Source of the DNA: Vibrio algicola | GTDB taxonomy: Bacteria; Pseudomonadota; Gammaproteobacteria; Enterobacterales; Vibrionaceae | Assembly: GCF_009601765.2 (NCBI RefSeq) | Contig: NZ_CP045699.1 | Coordinates: forward strand, 992,001 to 1,056,000 | DNA: 64,000 nucleotides | Reading direction: 5' to 3' | Shown here: positions 1-9,921 of the stretch, one piece after another | How positions within the stretch are numbered: the first letter of the stretch is position 1 | Layout of the letters: each line of letters begins with the position of its first letter | The notes under the pieces: model-generated | Seen by the model: the letters and a program-made list of their open reading frames with translations, nothing else | What the model was told of the DNA's origin: nothing | Databases searched by the model: none | Program-made: the position numbers and the translations under genes

Positions 1-1271
1 ACAACCATTGGTGATACACAACAAGCGATTGCGTAATCATCAGATGCTAGGTCAGGACGCATTAGGTCATCATTTTCGTACTGGATAGAAGAAGTATCGA
101 TAGATACTTTTGCACAGAAGTGCTTAAAGCCAGCAGGAAGTTTTTCAGACCAAAGAACCGTAATGTTCGGCTCTGGGCTTGGACCCATAGTGTATAGGCT
201 GTTTAGGAAACGGAAGTTAGTACGTGTTACTAGAGTACGACCGTCAAGACCCATACCACCCATTGATTCTGTTGCCCAGATTGGGTCACCAGAGAACAAC
301 TCATCGTATTCAGGAGTACGTAGGAAACGAACCATACGTAACTTCATTACGAAGTGATCGATCATTTCTTGCGCTTGTGCTTCAGTGATTTTGCCAGCAG
401 CAATATCACGCTCGATGAAGATATCAAGGAAGGTAGAAGTACGGCCAAGAGACATTGCCGCGCCGTTTTGAGATTTAACCGCAGCTAGGTAGCCGAAGTA
501 AGTCCACTGAATTGCTTCTTGTGCAGTTTGTGCAGGCTCAGAAATATCACAGCCGTAAGATGCTGCCATAGTTTTGATTTGACCTAGAGCACGATGTTGC
601 TCTGAGATCTCTTCACGAAGTTGCATAGTAAGAGTAAGATCTTCACCATTTTCAAAACGCTCTTGTAGCGAAGTGAATTGTGCTAATTTATCTTTCATTA
701 GCATGTCGATACCGTAAAGCGCGATACGACGGTAATCACCAATGATACGACCACGGCCGTATGCATCAGGAAGACCAGTCAATACGCCAGATTTACGACA
801 TTTCATGATGTCTGGAGTATAGATGTCAAACACACCTTGGTTGTGTGTTTTACGTAGCTCAGAATAGATTTTAGATACTTGTGGGTCTAAAGTACGACCG
901 TATGCTTTACAAGAACCTTCAACCATGCGAATACCACCGTTAGGGATGATAGCGCGTTTCAGAGGAGCTTCAGTTTGAAGACCAACGATAGTTTCAAGAT
1001 CTTTGTTAATGTATCCAGCTTCATGCGAAGTGATAGTAGAAATAACAGAAGTGTCGAAATCAAGTGGAGCAAGAGTTTTGTTCTCAATCTTGATGCCTTC
1101 CATTACTTGAGCCCAAAGCGCGTTAGTTGCTTCAGTACCCTCAGAAACTAGGAAAGATTCATCACCTTCATAAGGTGCGTAGTTCTTTTGAATGAAATCA
1201 CGAACGTTTACTTCGTTTTGCCAATCACCTTGTGCAAAACCTTCCCAAGCTTTAGCAAATTGCTCTGCCAT
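1..1271 (-). CDS. pflB: Formate C-acetyltransferase (pyruvate formate-lyase), 5' part; gene runs off the window
   Basis: A glycyl-radical enzyme that converts pyruvate and CoA to acetyl-CoA and formate in anaerobic metabolism. The minus strand from the ATG at 1271 reads [20 protein letters not shown], the typical PflB N-terminus, and stays open for about 423 codons to the window edge. The catalytic cysteine pair is visible at codons 417-418 within IACCVSPM. The C-terminal radical-glycine loop lies outside the window, so completeness cannot be judged (the family is about 760 residues). No focA-like gene precedes it here; about 700 bases of non-coding leader do. Confidence 0.95.
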   Translation of the reverse strand, partial: MAEQFAKAWEGFAQGDWQNEVNVRDFIQKNYAPYEGDESFLVSEGTEATNALWAQVMEGIKIENKTLAPLDFDTSVISTITSHEAGYINKDLETIVGLQTEAPLKRAIIPNGGIRMVEGSCKAYGRTLDPQVSKIYSELRKTHNQGVFDIYTPDIMKCRKSGVLTGLPDAYGRGRIIGDYRRIALYGIDMLMKDKLAQFTSLQERFENGEDLTLTMQLREEISEQHRALGQIKTMAASYGCDISEPAQTAQEAIQWTYFGYLAAVKSQNGAAMSLGRTSTFLDIFIERDIAAGKITEAQAQEMIDHFVMKLRMVRFLRTPEYDELFSGDPIWATESMGGMGLDGRTLVTRTNFRFLNSLYTMGPSPEPNITVLWSEKLPAGFKHFCAKVSIDTSSIQYENDDLMRPDLASDDYAIACCVSPMV

Positions 1272-1989
1272 GACATACCTACCTTTTTAGTAGAAAAAAT
1301 ACGTACTGTAATAGCGCACTAAAAGAAGTGGGACTATCGCCCTAAGGCACCAGTACACTCTGATTAATAACAATACCAATAGATGAGATATATTCTCTAT
1401 TGGTATTGTTACTATTGTGTGAACATCCTTGCTCAAAGCGCGAGAGTCGAAGGGAAAGTATCCTAACGTCCTCGTCGAATAAATCGAGCAATAACATACC
1501 ACTAAAGTATAGGGTTTGATAGCTTTTGATTTATTCATTTATGGATAGACTGACCGTCTATTTGAATCCAAGTAAGCGTAGTCTTTATACGATTAATTTC
1601 AAGTGATATTCGATGAATTATTGATAATAAAAATCGAATTAGCTATAAATTCTCGCATTAATCTTCGCTCAACTATTTTAGATAAAATTACCAATACTGA
1701 GCCAATATGGTGTTGATCTGGATCACGTTTTGTCATTAATTATCGTAAATAATAAAATATTTTTATAAAAAATACAAATTTTGTTTAGTTTTGGCTGTGC
1801 AAGGTTTTGTGCGGGTGAGGGCGTGATAACGATGGTGTGAGCAAATATAACAAGATGCCAGTTTTAACCTTGATATGATGTGAAATTGAGATACAAAAAA
1901 GCCAAGGTATATCACCTTGGCTATGTTGATTTTAAATATTTAGTAGTAGAGGTTTGACTGTTCTTCCATTCAACAGAGTTGATAAAGCA
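1272..1989 (-). promoter_or_regulatory. Long pflB leader/promoter region with FNR-like site and inverted repeat
   Basis: About 700 bases without a convincing gene. At 1713-1726 lies TTGATCTGGATCAC, one base off the FNR half-site arrangement TTGAT-N4-ATCAA. That fits anaerobic control of pflB, although the site is about 440 bases from the start codon. At 1369-1410 a perfect 15-bp inverted repeat (arms 1369-1383 and 1396-1410, 12-base loop) would sit in the leader transcript. The rest is AT-rich and shows nothing I can name. Confidence 0.5.
1895..1921 (-). terminator. Rho-independent terminator of the GGDEF gene
   Basis: On the minus strand, AGCCAAGGT and ACCTTGGCT arms with a 5-base loop are followed by a run of T. 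It lies about 70 bases past the stop of the 1990-3381 gene. Confidence 0.75.
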
Positions 1990-3381
1990 CTAGGTATGTT
2001 TAATGACGACTTTATTACGACCGCTTTCTTTTGCTTCATACAAGCCTTCGTCAGCAAAGGCGATCGCTTCGGTTAAGTTATGTTTATCTGAATCGGCTTC
2101 AAAAACACCACCACTAATGGTGAATCGACATTTCAGTGATGTGATTTTTGAAATCCTAATTCGAATGCCTTCAGCGATAGATTTAGCTTCAATTTCATCA
2201 ATATCATTCTGTAGTAAGATAAACTCTTCACCGCCATGACGTGAAACAAACACATTGCTTGACTCAAATTGCTTGAGGACGTGTGCCACTTCCCGAATGA
2301 CTTCATCACCTTCACCGTAAGTGTCATTAATGTTTTTAAATTTATCGATATCAAATAAGACAATCGAATAAATATTAGATGAAGTTTGTTCAACCACTTG
2401 CGCCAGTTCCATAAAGCGGCGACGGTTATCTAAACCGGTGAGGTAATCTTTCTTCTCGGCAATAATTTGTTTGCGGTGGCGAATTGTCAGCACAAAAAGT
2501 AACGATGCAATAACGAGGAATACACTGACCGCTGCAGTGATCAAGCTGCCATATAAATCCGAAGTAGATTCGGTAAGCTCTGAATTTGAGATCCCCGTCG
2601 CTACCGTCCAATTCAAGAAGGAGTAGTGTTTATAAGCAACGGTTTCGACAAACTTGTTGCCATTTATCATAACCGGTTGAATAAAGGTGCCTTCAGGTTG
2701 GGCTTGTACCTGCTTAAGGAAACCAGTCATATTTGAATCAAATAAAGCTTCGCTCGAGAGGTGTTCGCTACCGGTTGGTTTTAAGATTATTTTTCCATTT
2801 TTATCAATAATATAGATAAAACCCGTTTTGCCTGGTTGATAATCGGCTAATTTTTTCTTTAATAAATGAGTATCAATTAAGTGCAGCATTTCTTCTTTGT
2901 ACACACTGACTTCGATCACCGAGCCATCTTTACGCTTCAGTGAGTAAGCCGCTTTCATGGTGGCTTTTTTATCACCCGGGTTGCGCCATTCATATTCAAG
3001 GAAGGTTTGGTCATGCGCTAATTGTTTTTTCACAAAGTCATATTGCGAGACATCCTCACCTTTACGATGTGGGTGATACAATAAGCGCCCCTTAGCACTA
3101 GTAATAGAGACATAACCGTGCTCGCCTATTTTAGTACTATTGGTATATTGATCTAATAAACGATCAATTTGAACGGGTGATAAGCCGGATTCTATTCCTG
3201 CATTGGTCATTCGCTGAACGGTTGCTGCAACCCCTTTTAAATAGGTTTTGATCGATTCATTTACCGTGGTGTCCATGATGTCATAGCTGGCGTGTACGCT
3301 ACTTTTAATCACTGAGTGGGTAATATTATCAATATCAGTATCAACACGCTCAAATTGGATGATAGTGAAAATAGAAGACAC
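1990..3381 (-). CDS. Cache-GGDEF diguanylate cyclase paralogue, N-terminus frameshifted and GGDEF loop shortened (probable decaying gene)
   Basis: Membrane sensor protein of the family that makes cyclic di-GMP from two GTP. It has a periplasmic dCache-like domain (about residues 20-265), a membrane segment near 275-300 and a C-terminal GGDEF domain with RHGGEEF. It is a close paralogue of the next gene upstream. Two defects are visible. The expected first membrane helix (MKKSPLAIVFISALLIFT) is encoded from an ATG at 3437 but in another frame and ends in TAG, so the open frame only begins at a GTG at 3381. The conserved GHxxGD loop is shortened to GEGD by two residues. An inactive protein is likely; translation from GTG without an N-terminal anchor is possible. 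Confidence 0.75.
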   Translation of the reverse strand: MSSIFTIIQFERVDTDIDNITHSVIKSSVHASYDIMDTTVNESIKTYLKGVAATVQRMTNAGIESGLSPVQIDRLLDQYTNSTKIGEHGYVSITSAKGRLLYHPHRKGEDVSQYDFVKKQLAHDQTFLEYEWRNPGDKKATMKAAYSLKRKDGSVIEVSVYKEEMLHLIDTHLLKKKLADYQPGKTGFIYIIDKNGKIILKPTGSEHLSSEALFDSNMTGFLKQVQAQPEGTFIQPVMINGNKFVETVAYKHYSFLNWTVATGISNSELTESTSDLYGSLITAAVSVFLVIASLLFVLTIRHRKQIIAEKKDYLTGLDNRRRFMELAQVVEQTSSNIYSIVLFDIDKFKNINDTYGEGDEVIREVAHVLKQFESSNVFVSRHGGEEFILLQNDIDEIEAKSIAEGIRIRISKITSLKCRFTISGGVFEADSDKHNLTEAIAFADEGLYEAKESGRNKVVIKHT

Positions 3382-3630
3382 TAAGTAAAGATTAATAATG
3401 CGCTAATAAATACAATAGCGAGAGGGGATTTTTTCATGACATAAACTGCTGTGGTTGCCTCAAATAGGCCGAGAATGCTATCACGGCTTTATAAGGAATA
3501 ATCCATAGTTAGGTTAAGTTTTGGTTAAACCTTTTATGCGGGACCCAATATCAGCCACACTAAGCGGTTTTACGATTAAAATCACGAATTATAGAGAAAA
3601 AGCAATAGTCATAATGAAAGAGCAAGAGGA

Positions 3631-5115
3631 TTAGTTTTTATTCCCGTGTACATTCGCTTCAATTTTAGCCTGATGTATCATTACCCGATCGCGGCCAGTG
3701 TGTTTAGCTTGATATAAAGCATGATCAGCAAACGAGATCGCTTCACTTAATTGATGTGTATTACTGTTGGCTTCAAACACACCTGCACTGATGGTAAAGG
3801 TGAAGCTTAAGCTACCGAGATGCTTAATTCTTAGACGGATCAAATCGGCAATTTCTTTTGCTTCTTGCTTACCCATATTCTTCATTAATAGCAGAAACTC
3901 TTCCCCGCCATGGCGCGAAACAATGATTTTGTCCGATTCATATTCTTTTAAAATATTGGCGGTTTCGACGATGGCATTATCGCCTTCTTGATGACCAAAA
4001 TTATCATTGATGGCTTTAAACTTATCGATATCAAACAATGCAATAGAATAAACACTATCGGAATTGGTCGAGTGTGATGTTGCTAGTTCCATAAAGCGGC
4101 GGCGATTGTTGAGTCCAGTCAGAAAGTCTTTTTTTTCCGCTAAAATTAGCTTGTTGTGACGTTTACTTAAAATACAGATCAAGATACTGATGATCATTGC
4201 AAAACTTAACCCCGCCATTATCAGGCTTTTAGATAGTAAGTTCGTTGGTTGCTTCAGCTCAGAGTTTGAAATACCAGATGCAATAATCCAGTCGAGATAA
4301 GGGTAGTATTTATACGCTACCGTTTTCATGATGGTTTTATTATTAATAGTTAAAGGGTAAGTAAATGACCCTTCAGGTTTCTTTTTAACCGCAGCTAAGA
4401 AGTCATCAGTACTATCACCAATCAACACTCGAATAGATTGGCCTTCATTGGTTGGGTGCAGCACGAGTCGACCATGGCTGTCGACCACATACACATAACC
4501 AGTTTTACCGAAGTTGTATTTTTCAAGCTTATGTTTTAGCAGTTCGCGGTCGACCAGTTTGACCATTTCGTCTTTATAGACTGAGACATTAATTACATTA
4601 CCATTGCTTAGTTTCATCGAATAAGAGACCTTTAAACGGGCTTCTTTCTCGCCTGGGTTTTTCCATTTATATTCAGTCATGGATTGATCGTTAGAAAGCT
4701 GAGTCTGAATGAAATTATGTTCCGCTAGGTTTTTGCCTTTTAAATAAGGGTGGGTGAGTAGTTTTCCCTTGTTATTGAGAATGGAAATATAGCCATTGTC
4801 GCCAATGCGGGTTTCAGCGACAAATTTGTCTAGAAAGTGATTTATCTTATTTTGGTTGAGATCCATATTCTTACTGACATCAAGCATACCTTTCATGGTG
4901 ACCGCAATACCACGTAAATAGTTTTTTAGTGATTCATTGATGGTGGTGTCAATGATGTCATAGCTAGCATCAACCGTTTTGGTGAAAATAGCATTGGTGG
5001 TATTGGTCAGGTGCTTATCAACATTATAAAGTTGCGTAGTGGTATAAGTGATCGACCAAATACTGATAAGGACGATAATGATGGTGATGATTGAGGGTAG
5101 TGTTTTTTTATTCAT
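3631..5115 (-). CDS. Membrane-bound dCache-GGDEF diguanylate cyclase
   Basis: Intact paralogue of the preceding gene, 494 residues from the ATG at 5115 (MNKKTLPS); a longer reading from 5178 only adds a second hydrophobic stretch. Order: membrane helix about residues 7-26, periplasmic dCache ligand-binding domain about 35-270, second helix about 288-308, GGDEF domain about 325-485. The GGDEF domain has intact FKAINDNFGHQEGD and SRHGGEEF motifs, so cyclase activity is expected. I see no RxxD inhibitory site upstream of GGEEF, so product inhibition may be lacking. The two paralogues are separated by about 250 bases and look like a local duplication. Confidence 0.88.
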   Translation of the reverse strand: MNKKTLPSIITIIIVLISIWSITYTTTQLYNVDKHLTNTTNAIFTKTVDASYDIIDTTINESLKNYLRGIAVTMKGMLDVSKNMDLNQNKINHFLDKFVAETRIGDNGYISILNNKGKLLTHPYLKGKNLAEHNFIQTQLSNDQSMTEYKWKNPGEKEARLKVSYSMKLSNGNVINVSVYKDEMVKLVDRELLKHKLEKYNFGKTGYVYVVDSHGRLVLHPTNEGQSIRVLIGDSTDDFLAAVKKKPEGSFTYPLTINNKTIMKTVAYKYYPYLDWIIASGISNSELKQPTNLLSKSLIMAGLSFAMIISILICILSKRHNKLILAEKKDFLTGLNNRRRFMELATSHSTNSDSVYSIALFDIDKFKAINDNFGHQEGDNAIVETANILKEYESDKIIVSRHGGEEFLLLMKNMGKQEAKEIADLIRLRIKHLGSLSFTFTISAGVFEANSNTHQLSEAISFADHALYQAKHTGRDRVMIHQAKIEANVHGNKN

Positions 5116-5322
5116 TATCTTGATTTCGATGGCCAGAAAGAAGAGAAATAGCAAAGTTAGATAGATAGATAATAACAAACGACTGCTTATAAATCTGTAA
5201 CTGGATCAATTTATGATTAAATATAGAAGTAATTTCCTATAATTAAGTGCCTTATGTGTTACTTATTGAAATTAGGCGTTTATTTAACTGTGGGGAAGAT
5301 CAAATGAAGCTTAGTAGTCGCT

Positions 5323-5358
5323 AATGACCATTCTAAATATTAGGCAAGAATGGTCATT
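5323..5358. terminator. 12-bp perfect inverted repeat, likely terminator past the MscS-like gene
   Basis: AATGACCATTCT (5323-5334) and its exact complement (5347-5358) are separated by 12 bases. The position just beyond the minus-strand stop at 5385 fits a terminator. The T-tract is weak. Confidence 0.45.
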
Positions 5359-5384
5359 ATTTTCAAGATAAATGGTATAACTCG

Positions 5385-7049
5385 CTATAGGCTAGTATCA
5401 ATCTGATGGATGTGAACATCACGCTGTGGGAATGGAATGCTGATCCCTTCTGCATCAAAACGCATTTTCACTTCACGAGTCACTTCGCGTCGTACATCGG
5501 TTAAGTCATCGGTTTTAACCCAAGGTCGTACTACAAAATTAACCGAGTTATCACCAAGAGAGTCGACTTGAATAATGGGTTCTGGGCTGCGAAGCACTCG
5601 CGGATCATCATCTAAAATAGCTTTGAAAATTTCTTCTGCATGAGGAATGGAATCTTTGTAGCTAATACCAAAAATCATATCAACGCGGCGCACTTTTTCG
5701 TAAGTACGGTTAATGATCACATCGGTCCAAATTTTTGAGTTAGGGATCAATAATACTTCATTGTTAAAGGTTCGAATGGTGGTGTTAACTAAACTAACAT
5801 GGCTAACCTTACCCTCAACGCCCGCTGCGCTCACCCAATCACCGACATCAAATGGCCGATAAATAAGTACCATAATACCTGAAGCGAAATTAGATAAAGT
5901 ATCTTGCAATGCAAAACCAATAATAATACCAGCCACACCGAAGCCTGCCAGAATAGGGGTTAAATCTAAGCCTATTTGTGCCAATGCAACCAGAAAACCG
6001 ATCGAATAAATAAGCTTCATCGACATTGAAACTAAAAACTGCTGCATCAGGTTGCTCAGTTTCAAATGCCCAGTTTTTACCGTATTGGTGACCAGTACAT
6101 TGGCGCCTTTGGCTATGAAGTGGGCAATGGTGAGCACCAACAAAAACATAAACAGATTAAAAATCAAATTTGGGCTGTTGGACATTAGCCATTTGCCAAT
6201 ATTGCTTCCGACACTTGATACTGTCGAGGTCACCATCGCCCAACTGATAAAATCGTGAGTAATTGCGCCAGTAGCAGTAAACAGTTGATGCTTAAAGTTT
6301 ACCGTATCTAAACCAAGCGGCTCGGCAATATCGATATAAGTGGCTAACATTTTACTGTAGGTATCTATATTACGCTGCAAGTAACTGAGTTCGAGTTCAA
6401 ATGGACCTTTTTGCGCCACTGGAACTTTGGTCAATTGCTCATTGAGAGAGCTTTGGCGAGTCAATGAATAATGCAATGAGGCGGCAGTAAACTTAGCCGC
6501 AAGATTGACTTGATGGGTAAATTTCGTCATCTCCGCAGTATCATTCTCACCCAGTTTTTTGAGCCAGACATAATTTTGATATTGAAATTGATAGATTTTG
6601 GCTAAAATTTGACGGTGCTCGTTTAATGGAATTTGTAGCAACAAGCGGTCTTCTTTACTGGCTTCTTGAGTTTTTTGTTGTAACTCGGTGATGCTACTTT
6701 CCAAATAGGTGAGGTATTTATGGTCATTCGCAATTTGGATTTTTATTTGTTCAATCAGAAAAGATGTCTCTGGGTTTTTGCTTCCAATCGCATCTGAAAG
6801 ACTACTTCTTAATGCACTATTACTATCAAACAATTCTAATTGAATAATCGATAATTGGTTACCAGTCGCCGTTAAGGCTTGATTGGTGAGAAACTCAATA
6901 TTTTTATTTTGCTCAATAATTTGCTGATGAGCAGCAGAGGTAGTCGGTGCGGCTAAAGCGATAGAGCTAAAGCAAGAAAGGAAGGTGGACAGTATGATAA
7001 AAGCGTAGCGCATGAAGTTGGAAACCAAGGGAGTTTGAATGTGCGCCAT
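5385..7049 (-). CDS. MscS-family mechanosensitive ion channel with signal peptide and coiled-coil N-terminal domain
   Basis: Inner-membrane channel expected to release solutes under hypo-osmotic stress. A signal-like segment (FIILSTFLSCFSSIALAA) comes first, then a long helical periplasmic region to about residue 270. Membrane helices follow around 290-380. The pore-lining helix is recognisable from LAGFGVAGIIIGFALQDTLS, followed by the conserved MscS beta domain (PFDVGDWV, NTTIRTFNNEVLLIPNS) and the C-terminal alpha/beta domain. At 554 residues it is larger than MscS and smaller than MscK. The start at 7049 has a weak ribosome site; an internal Met at 7013 would begin right at the signal peptide. 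Confidence 0.88.
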   Translation of the reverse strand: MAHIQTPLVSNFMRYAFIILSTFLSCFSSIALAAPTTSAAHQQIIEQNKNIEFLTNQALTATGNQLSIIQLELFDSNSALRSSLSDAIGSKNPETSFLIEQIKIQIANDHKYLTYLESSITELQQKTQEASKEDRLLLQIPLNEHRQILAKIYQFQYQNYVWLKKLGENDTAEMTKFTHQVNLAAKFTAASLHYSLTRQSSLNEQLTKVPVAQKGPFELELSYLQRNIDTYSKMLATYIDIAEPLGLDTVNFKHQLFTATGAITHDFISWAMVTSTVSSVGSNIGKWLMSNSPNLIFNLFMFLLVLTIAHFIAKGANVLVTNTVKTGHLKLSNLMQQFLVSMSMKLIYSIGFLVALAQIGLDLTPILAGFGVAGIIIGFALQDTLSNFASGIMVLIYRPFDVGDWVSAAGVEGKVSHVSLVNTTIRTFNNEVLLIPNSKIWTDVIINRTYEKVRRVDMIFGISYKDSIPHAEEIFKAILDDDPRVLRSPEPIIQVDSLGDNSVNFVVRPWVKTDDLTDVRREVTREVKMRFDAEGISIPFPQRDVHIHQIDTSL

Positions 7050-7366
7050 TATTGCTTACTTGACAACAAACGCAAATAGATACTCTCATATTTAGCGTGA
7101 ACTTAACAAAAACGGACCATCTCCAAAGTGACCAATTTCAGGTGTTAATGGTTGCGAAAGATGTATATAAATAACTTGCTTCTTATTGAGTGTTTCCTCA
7201 ATTTTGTTAACTTATGATTGTAATCGAAATGACTGACGCTATTATAAAGCAATAAGTAGTTGCAGTTTTTGCTCGTCCAATGAGACGAAATTGTTGGTTT
7301 TGTATGCCAACCCTGCGCATATACGTCACCAACGGATGGTGAACTTAAGACAAGGAGTCGTCTTTG
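7050..7366. promoter_or_regulatory. Divergent intergenic region between the channel gene and the amino-acid transporter
   Basis: About 317 bases between two divergently transcribed genes. It must hold both promoters, but I see no clear operator. A good ribosome site, CAAGGAG at 7351-7357, sits 9 bases before the ATG at 7367. Confidence 0.4.
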
Positions 7367-8137
7367 ATGACCGCTGAACCTGAACTTAATATAAAAGATC
7401 TGCATAAAACCTTTGGACAAAATGAAGTTCTTAAAGGTATCTCTTTATCCGCCAATCAAGGCGATGTTATCTCAATCATTGGATCTTCCGGTTCCGGCAA
7501 GAGCACCTTCTTACGTTGTATTAATTTACTTGAAACCCCAACTTCAGGTGAGGTATGGGTTAAAGGTGAATTAATACAAATGAAAGATAATCGTCAAGGT
7601 GAGTCCATTCCTGCCAGCGATAAACAAGTTCAACGTATTCGTTCGCGTCTTGCTATGGTATTTCAAGGCTTTAATTTATGGTCGCATTTAACGGTACTTG
7701 AAAATGTGATCGAAGCACCCGTTCATGTTCTTGGTATCCCTAAAGCACAAGCGATTGAAAATGCAGAATTATTGCTAAAGAAAGTAGGATTGTATGATCG
7801 TAAAAATTACTATCCAGGGCATTTATCCGGTGGACAACAACAACGCGCCGCTATTGCTCGTGCTTTAGCGGTTGATCCGGAAGTCATGTTATTTGATGAA
7901 CCCACCTCGGCGCTTGACCCTGAATTGGTTGGAGAAGTGTTGGGCGTAATGCGTGATTTAGCCGAAGAAGGCCGAACGATGTTAGTGGTGACCCATGAAA
8001 TGGCGTTTGCTCGTGATGTTTCTAGTCATGTTATGTTCCTTCACCAAGGAGTAGTTGAAGAAGAAGGACATCCTGAAAAAATATTTAGTAATCCAGAATC
8101 AGAACGCTTTAAACAATTTATCTCGTCAGTGTATTAA
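7367..8137 (+). CDS. Basic amino acid (arginine/histidine) ABC transporter ATP-binding protein, HisP/ArtP family
   Basis: ATPase that powers uptake of a basic amino acid. Visible motifs are Walker A (GSSGSGKST), Q-loop (MVFQGFNLW), signature LSGGQQQR, Walker B plus D-loop ([12 protein letters not shown]) and the switch histidine (VVTHEM). The ATG at 7367 has CAAGGAG in front. The length of 256 residues is normal for HisP. It is the first gene of a four-gene set: ATPase, binding protein and two permeases, all on plus. Whether arginine or histidine is preferred cannot be told from the sequence. Confidence 0.9.
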   Translation: MTAEPELNIKDLHKTFGQNEVLKGISLSANQGDVISIIGSSGSGKSTFLRCINLLETPTSGEVWVKGELIQMKDNRQGESIPASDKQVQRIRSRLAMVFQGFNLWSHLTVLENVIEAPVHVLGIPKAQAIENAELLLKKVGLYDRKNYYPGHLSGGQQQRAAIARALAVDPEVMLFDEPTSALDPELVGEVLGVMRDLAEEGRTMLVVTHEMAFARDVSSHVMFLHQGVVEEEGHPEKIFSNPESERFKQFISSVY

Positions 8138-8332
8138 CGCTAACGGATCGGTTTATTTGTCGAGCAATGATAAATCTATCCAACAGGCCACCGTTAATCG
8201 CGGTAATCATTCAATATAATGCTAATTTAGCGTTATATGAATAACAGGTCACTTGACCTAAATAGCAGCACCATAATAAAAAACAGATGCTCAAACTGAA
8301 GAGTATTACGTAATAATCACAGGAGTATGGAT

Positions 8333-9103
8333 ATGAAAAAGTGGTTTTTAGTTGCGGCAATCGCAGCAACAGCGGTGTCAGGTATCGCACAAGCCAAGGA
8401 TTGGAAAACAGTGCGCTTTGCAACAGAAGGCGCTTACCCTCCATTTAACTACACTAAAGCTGATGGTTCATTAGCCGGTTTTGATGTCGATCTTGCCAAC
8501 GCCATCTGTAAAGAGATGGAAGCGCAATGTAAAATTATGGCGCAAGATTGGGATGGTATAATTCCAGCGTTACTCGCACGTAAATACGATGCCATTATTG
8601 CGGGTATGTCTATTACCGAAGAGCGTAAAAAGAAAGTGGGCTTTACTCATAAGTACGCGTTGATCCCAAATAAATTTATTGCCAAGAAAGGCGCCGATTT
8701 AACCTTTACTAAAGAGGGCCTTAAGGGCGTGAAAATAGGGGTGCAGCGTTCAACCACTCATGATCAATACATTGAAGATAACTATAAAGGTATCGTCGAT
8801 GTCTCTCGCTACGGCACCTTTGATGAAGCTTACCTTGATCTTGAAAGTGGCCGTATTGACGCCGTATTTGGTGATGCATCAGCACTACAGAGCGGTATGC
8901 TAGATAAAGTCGAAGGTTATGAGTTTACTGGCCCATCATTAACCGATGAGAAATGGTTTGGTGACGGTTTTGGCATTGCGGTACGTAAACAAAACCAAGA
9001 CTTAGCCGATCAAATTGATAAAGCGATTGCATCATTACGAGCCAAAGGTATTTATCAGAAAATTGCGGCTAAATACTTCGATTACGATGTTTACGGTAAA
9101 TAA
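8333..9103 (+). CDS. Periplasmic basic amino acid-binding protein (ArgT/HisJ/ArtJ family)
   Basis: Type-II solute-binding protein delivering arginine, lysine, ornithine or histidine to the permeases. The signal peptide MKKWFLVAAIAATAVSGIAQA ends before KDWKTVRFAT. The family signatures EGAYPPFNYTKADGSLAGFD and DWDGIIPALLARKYDAIIAGMS are clear, as is the second-lobe strand IGVQRSTTHDQY. Two ATGs compete: AGGAG at 8321-8325 is one base from the ATG at 8327 but seven from the ATG at 8333, so 8333 is the better start. Mature length is typical (about 235 residues). Confidence 0.9.
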   Translation: MKKWFLVAAIAATAVSGIAQAKDWKTVRFATEGAYPPFNYTKADGSLAGFDVDLANAICKEMEAQCKIMAQDWDGIIPALLARKYDAIIAGMSITEERKKKVGFTHKYALIPNKFIAKKGADLTFTKEGLKGVKIGVQRSTTHDQYIEDNYKGIVDVSRYGTFDEAYLDLESGRIDAVFGDASALQSGMLDKVEGYEFTGPSLTDEKWFGDGFGIAVRKQNQDLADQIDKAIASLRAKGIYQKIAAKYFDYDVYGK

Positions 9104-9119
9104 AACCGTTAACCCATTA

Positions 9120-9155
9120 AGAGGTTGTTTTCTGTTTATTTGGAACTCGACCTCT
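9120..9155 (+). promoter_or_regulatory. Hairpin between binding-protein and permease genes
   Basis: AGAGGT (9120-9125) and ACCTCT (9150-9155) flank a 24-base loop without a T-tract. Such hairpins after binding-protein genes commonly stabilise or attenuate mRNA so that the binding protein is made in excess. Weak evidence on its own. Confidence 0.35.
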
Positions 9156-9172
9156 CATAAAATTAGACGCTT

Positions 9173-9919
9173 ATGATATTTGATTTTTTACAAGGTTATG
9201 AAGAGACCATTTTAAAAGGCGCGATTGTAACCATTGAAGTTGCGGTGCTGTCTTTAGTAGTGGCAGTAATATTAGGTATGTTAGGCGCACTCGCTAAGTT
9301 ATCGCCTTACCGTTGGGCACGAATGATTGCCACTTTGTATACCACGATTATCCGAGGGATCCCTGATCTGGTCTTGATGATGCTGATCTTTTTTGGTGGG
9401 CAAATTTTGCTCAATAATTCTCTTTATTCTTTGAATGAACAATTAAATGATTGGATGACAAGCTATAACACAGCGCATGAGTGGACGGCTTATTTACCCG
9501 ATTATATTGATGTAAGTCCTTTTACTGCTGGTGTATTGACCATAGGTTTCATTTTTGGTGCTTACATGGCAGAAACCTTCCGTGGTGCTATTATGGCGGT
9601 GGATAAAGGTGAGCTAGAAGCGGCAAAAGCGTATGGAATGAGTGGCAGTCTAGCGTTTCGACGCATTTTATTACCACAAATGATCCGTCATGCTATCCCT
9701 GGTTTTGGCAATAACTGGTTGGTGTTATTAAAAACAACCGCGTTGGTCTCCATTATTGGTTTAGACGATATGGTGCGAGTGGGCGCATTGGCTGCCGGTT
9801 CAACCAAAATGCCTTTCACTTTTTACATGACGATCGCCGTTATCTTCTTATTTTTCACTAGTGTTTCAATTGCGTTGCTCAGGTTACTGGAACGCAAGTA
9901 TACATTACATACGAGGTAA
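9173..9919 (+). CDS. Basic amino acid ABC transporter permease, ArtQ/HisQ family
   Basis: Inner-membrane permease of about 248 residues. Hydrophobic segments begin at IVTIEVAVLSLVVAVILGML. The EAA loop that contacts the ATPase reads GELEAAKAYGMSGSLAFRRI, followed by LPQMIRHAIPGFGNNWLVLL. It is followed after two bases by the second permease, with which it should form the heterodimeric channel. An insertion of about 25 residues (YNTAHEWTAYLPDYIDVSPF) before the third helix fits the longer ArtQ-like members. Confidence 0.88.
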   Translation: MIFDFLQGYEETILKGAIVTIEVAVLSLVVAVILGMLGALAKLSPYRWARMIATLYTTIIRGIPDLVLMMLIFFGGQILLNNSLYSLNEQLNDWMTSYNTAHEWTAYLPDYIDVSPFTAGVLTIGFIFGAYMAETFRGAIMAVDKGELEAAKAYGMSGSLAFRRILLPQMIRHAIPGFGNNWLVLLKTTALVSIIGLDDMVRVGALAAGSTKMPFTFYMTIAVIFLFFTSVSIALLRLLERKYTLHTR

Positions 9920-9921
9920 GG

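Noticed and set aside
1287..1538. 83-residue frame upstream of pflB
   Set aside because: Covers the leader hairpin, no ribosome site, low-complexity protein.
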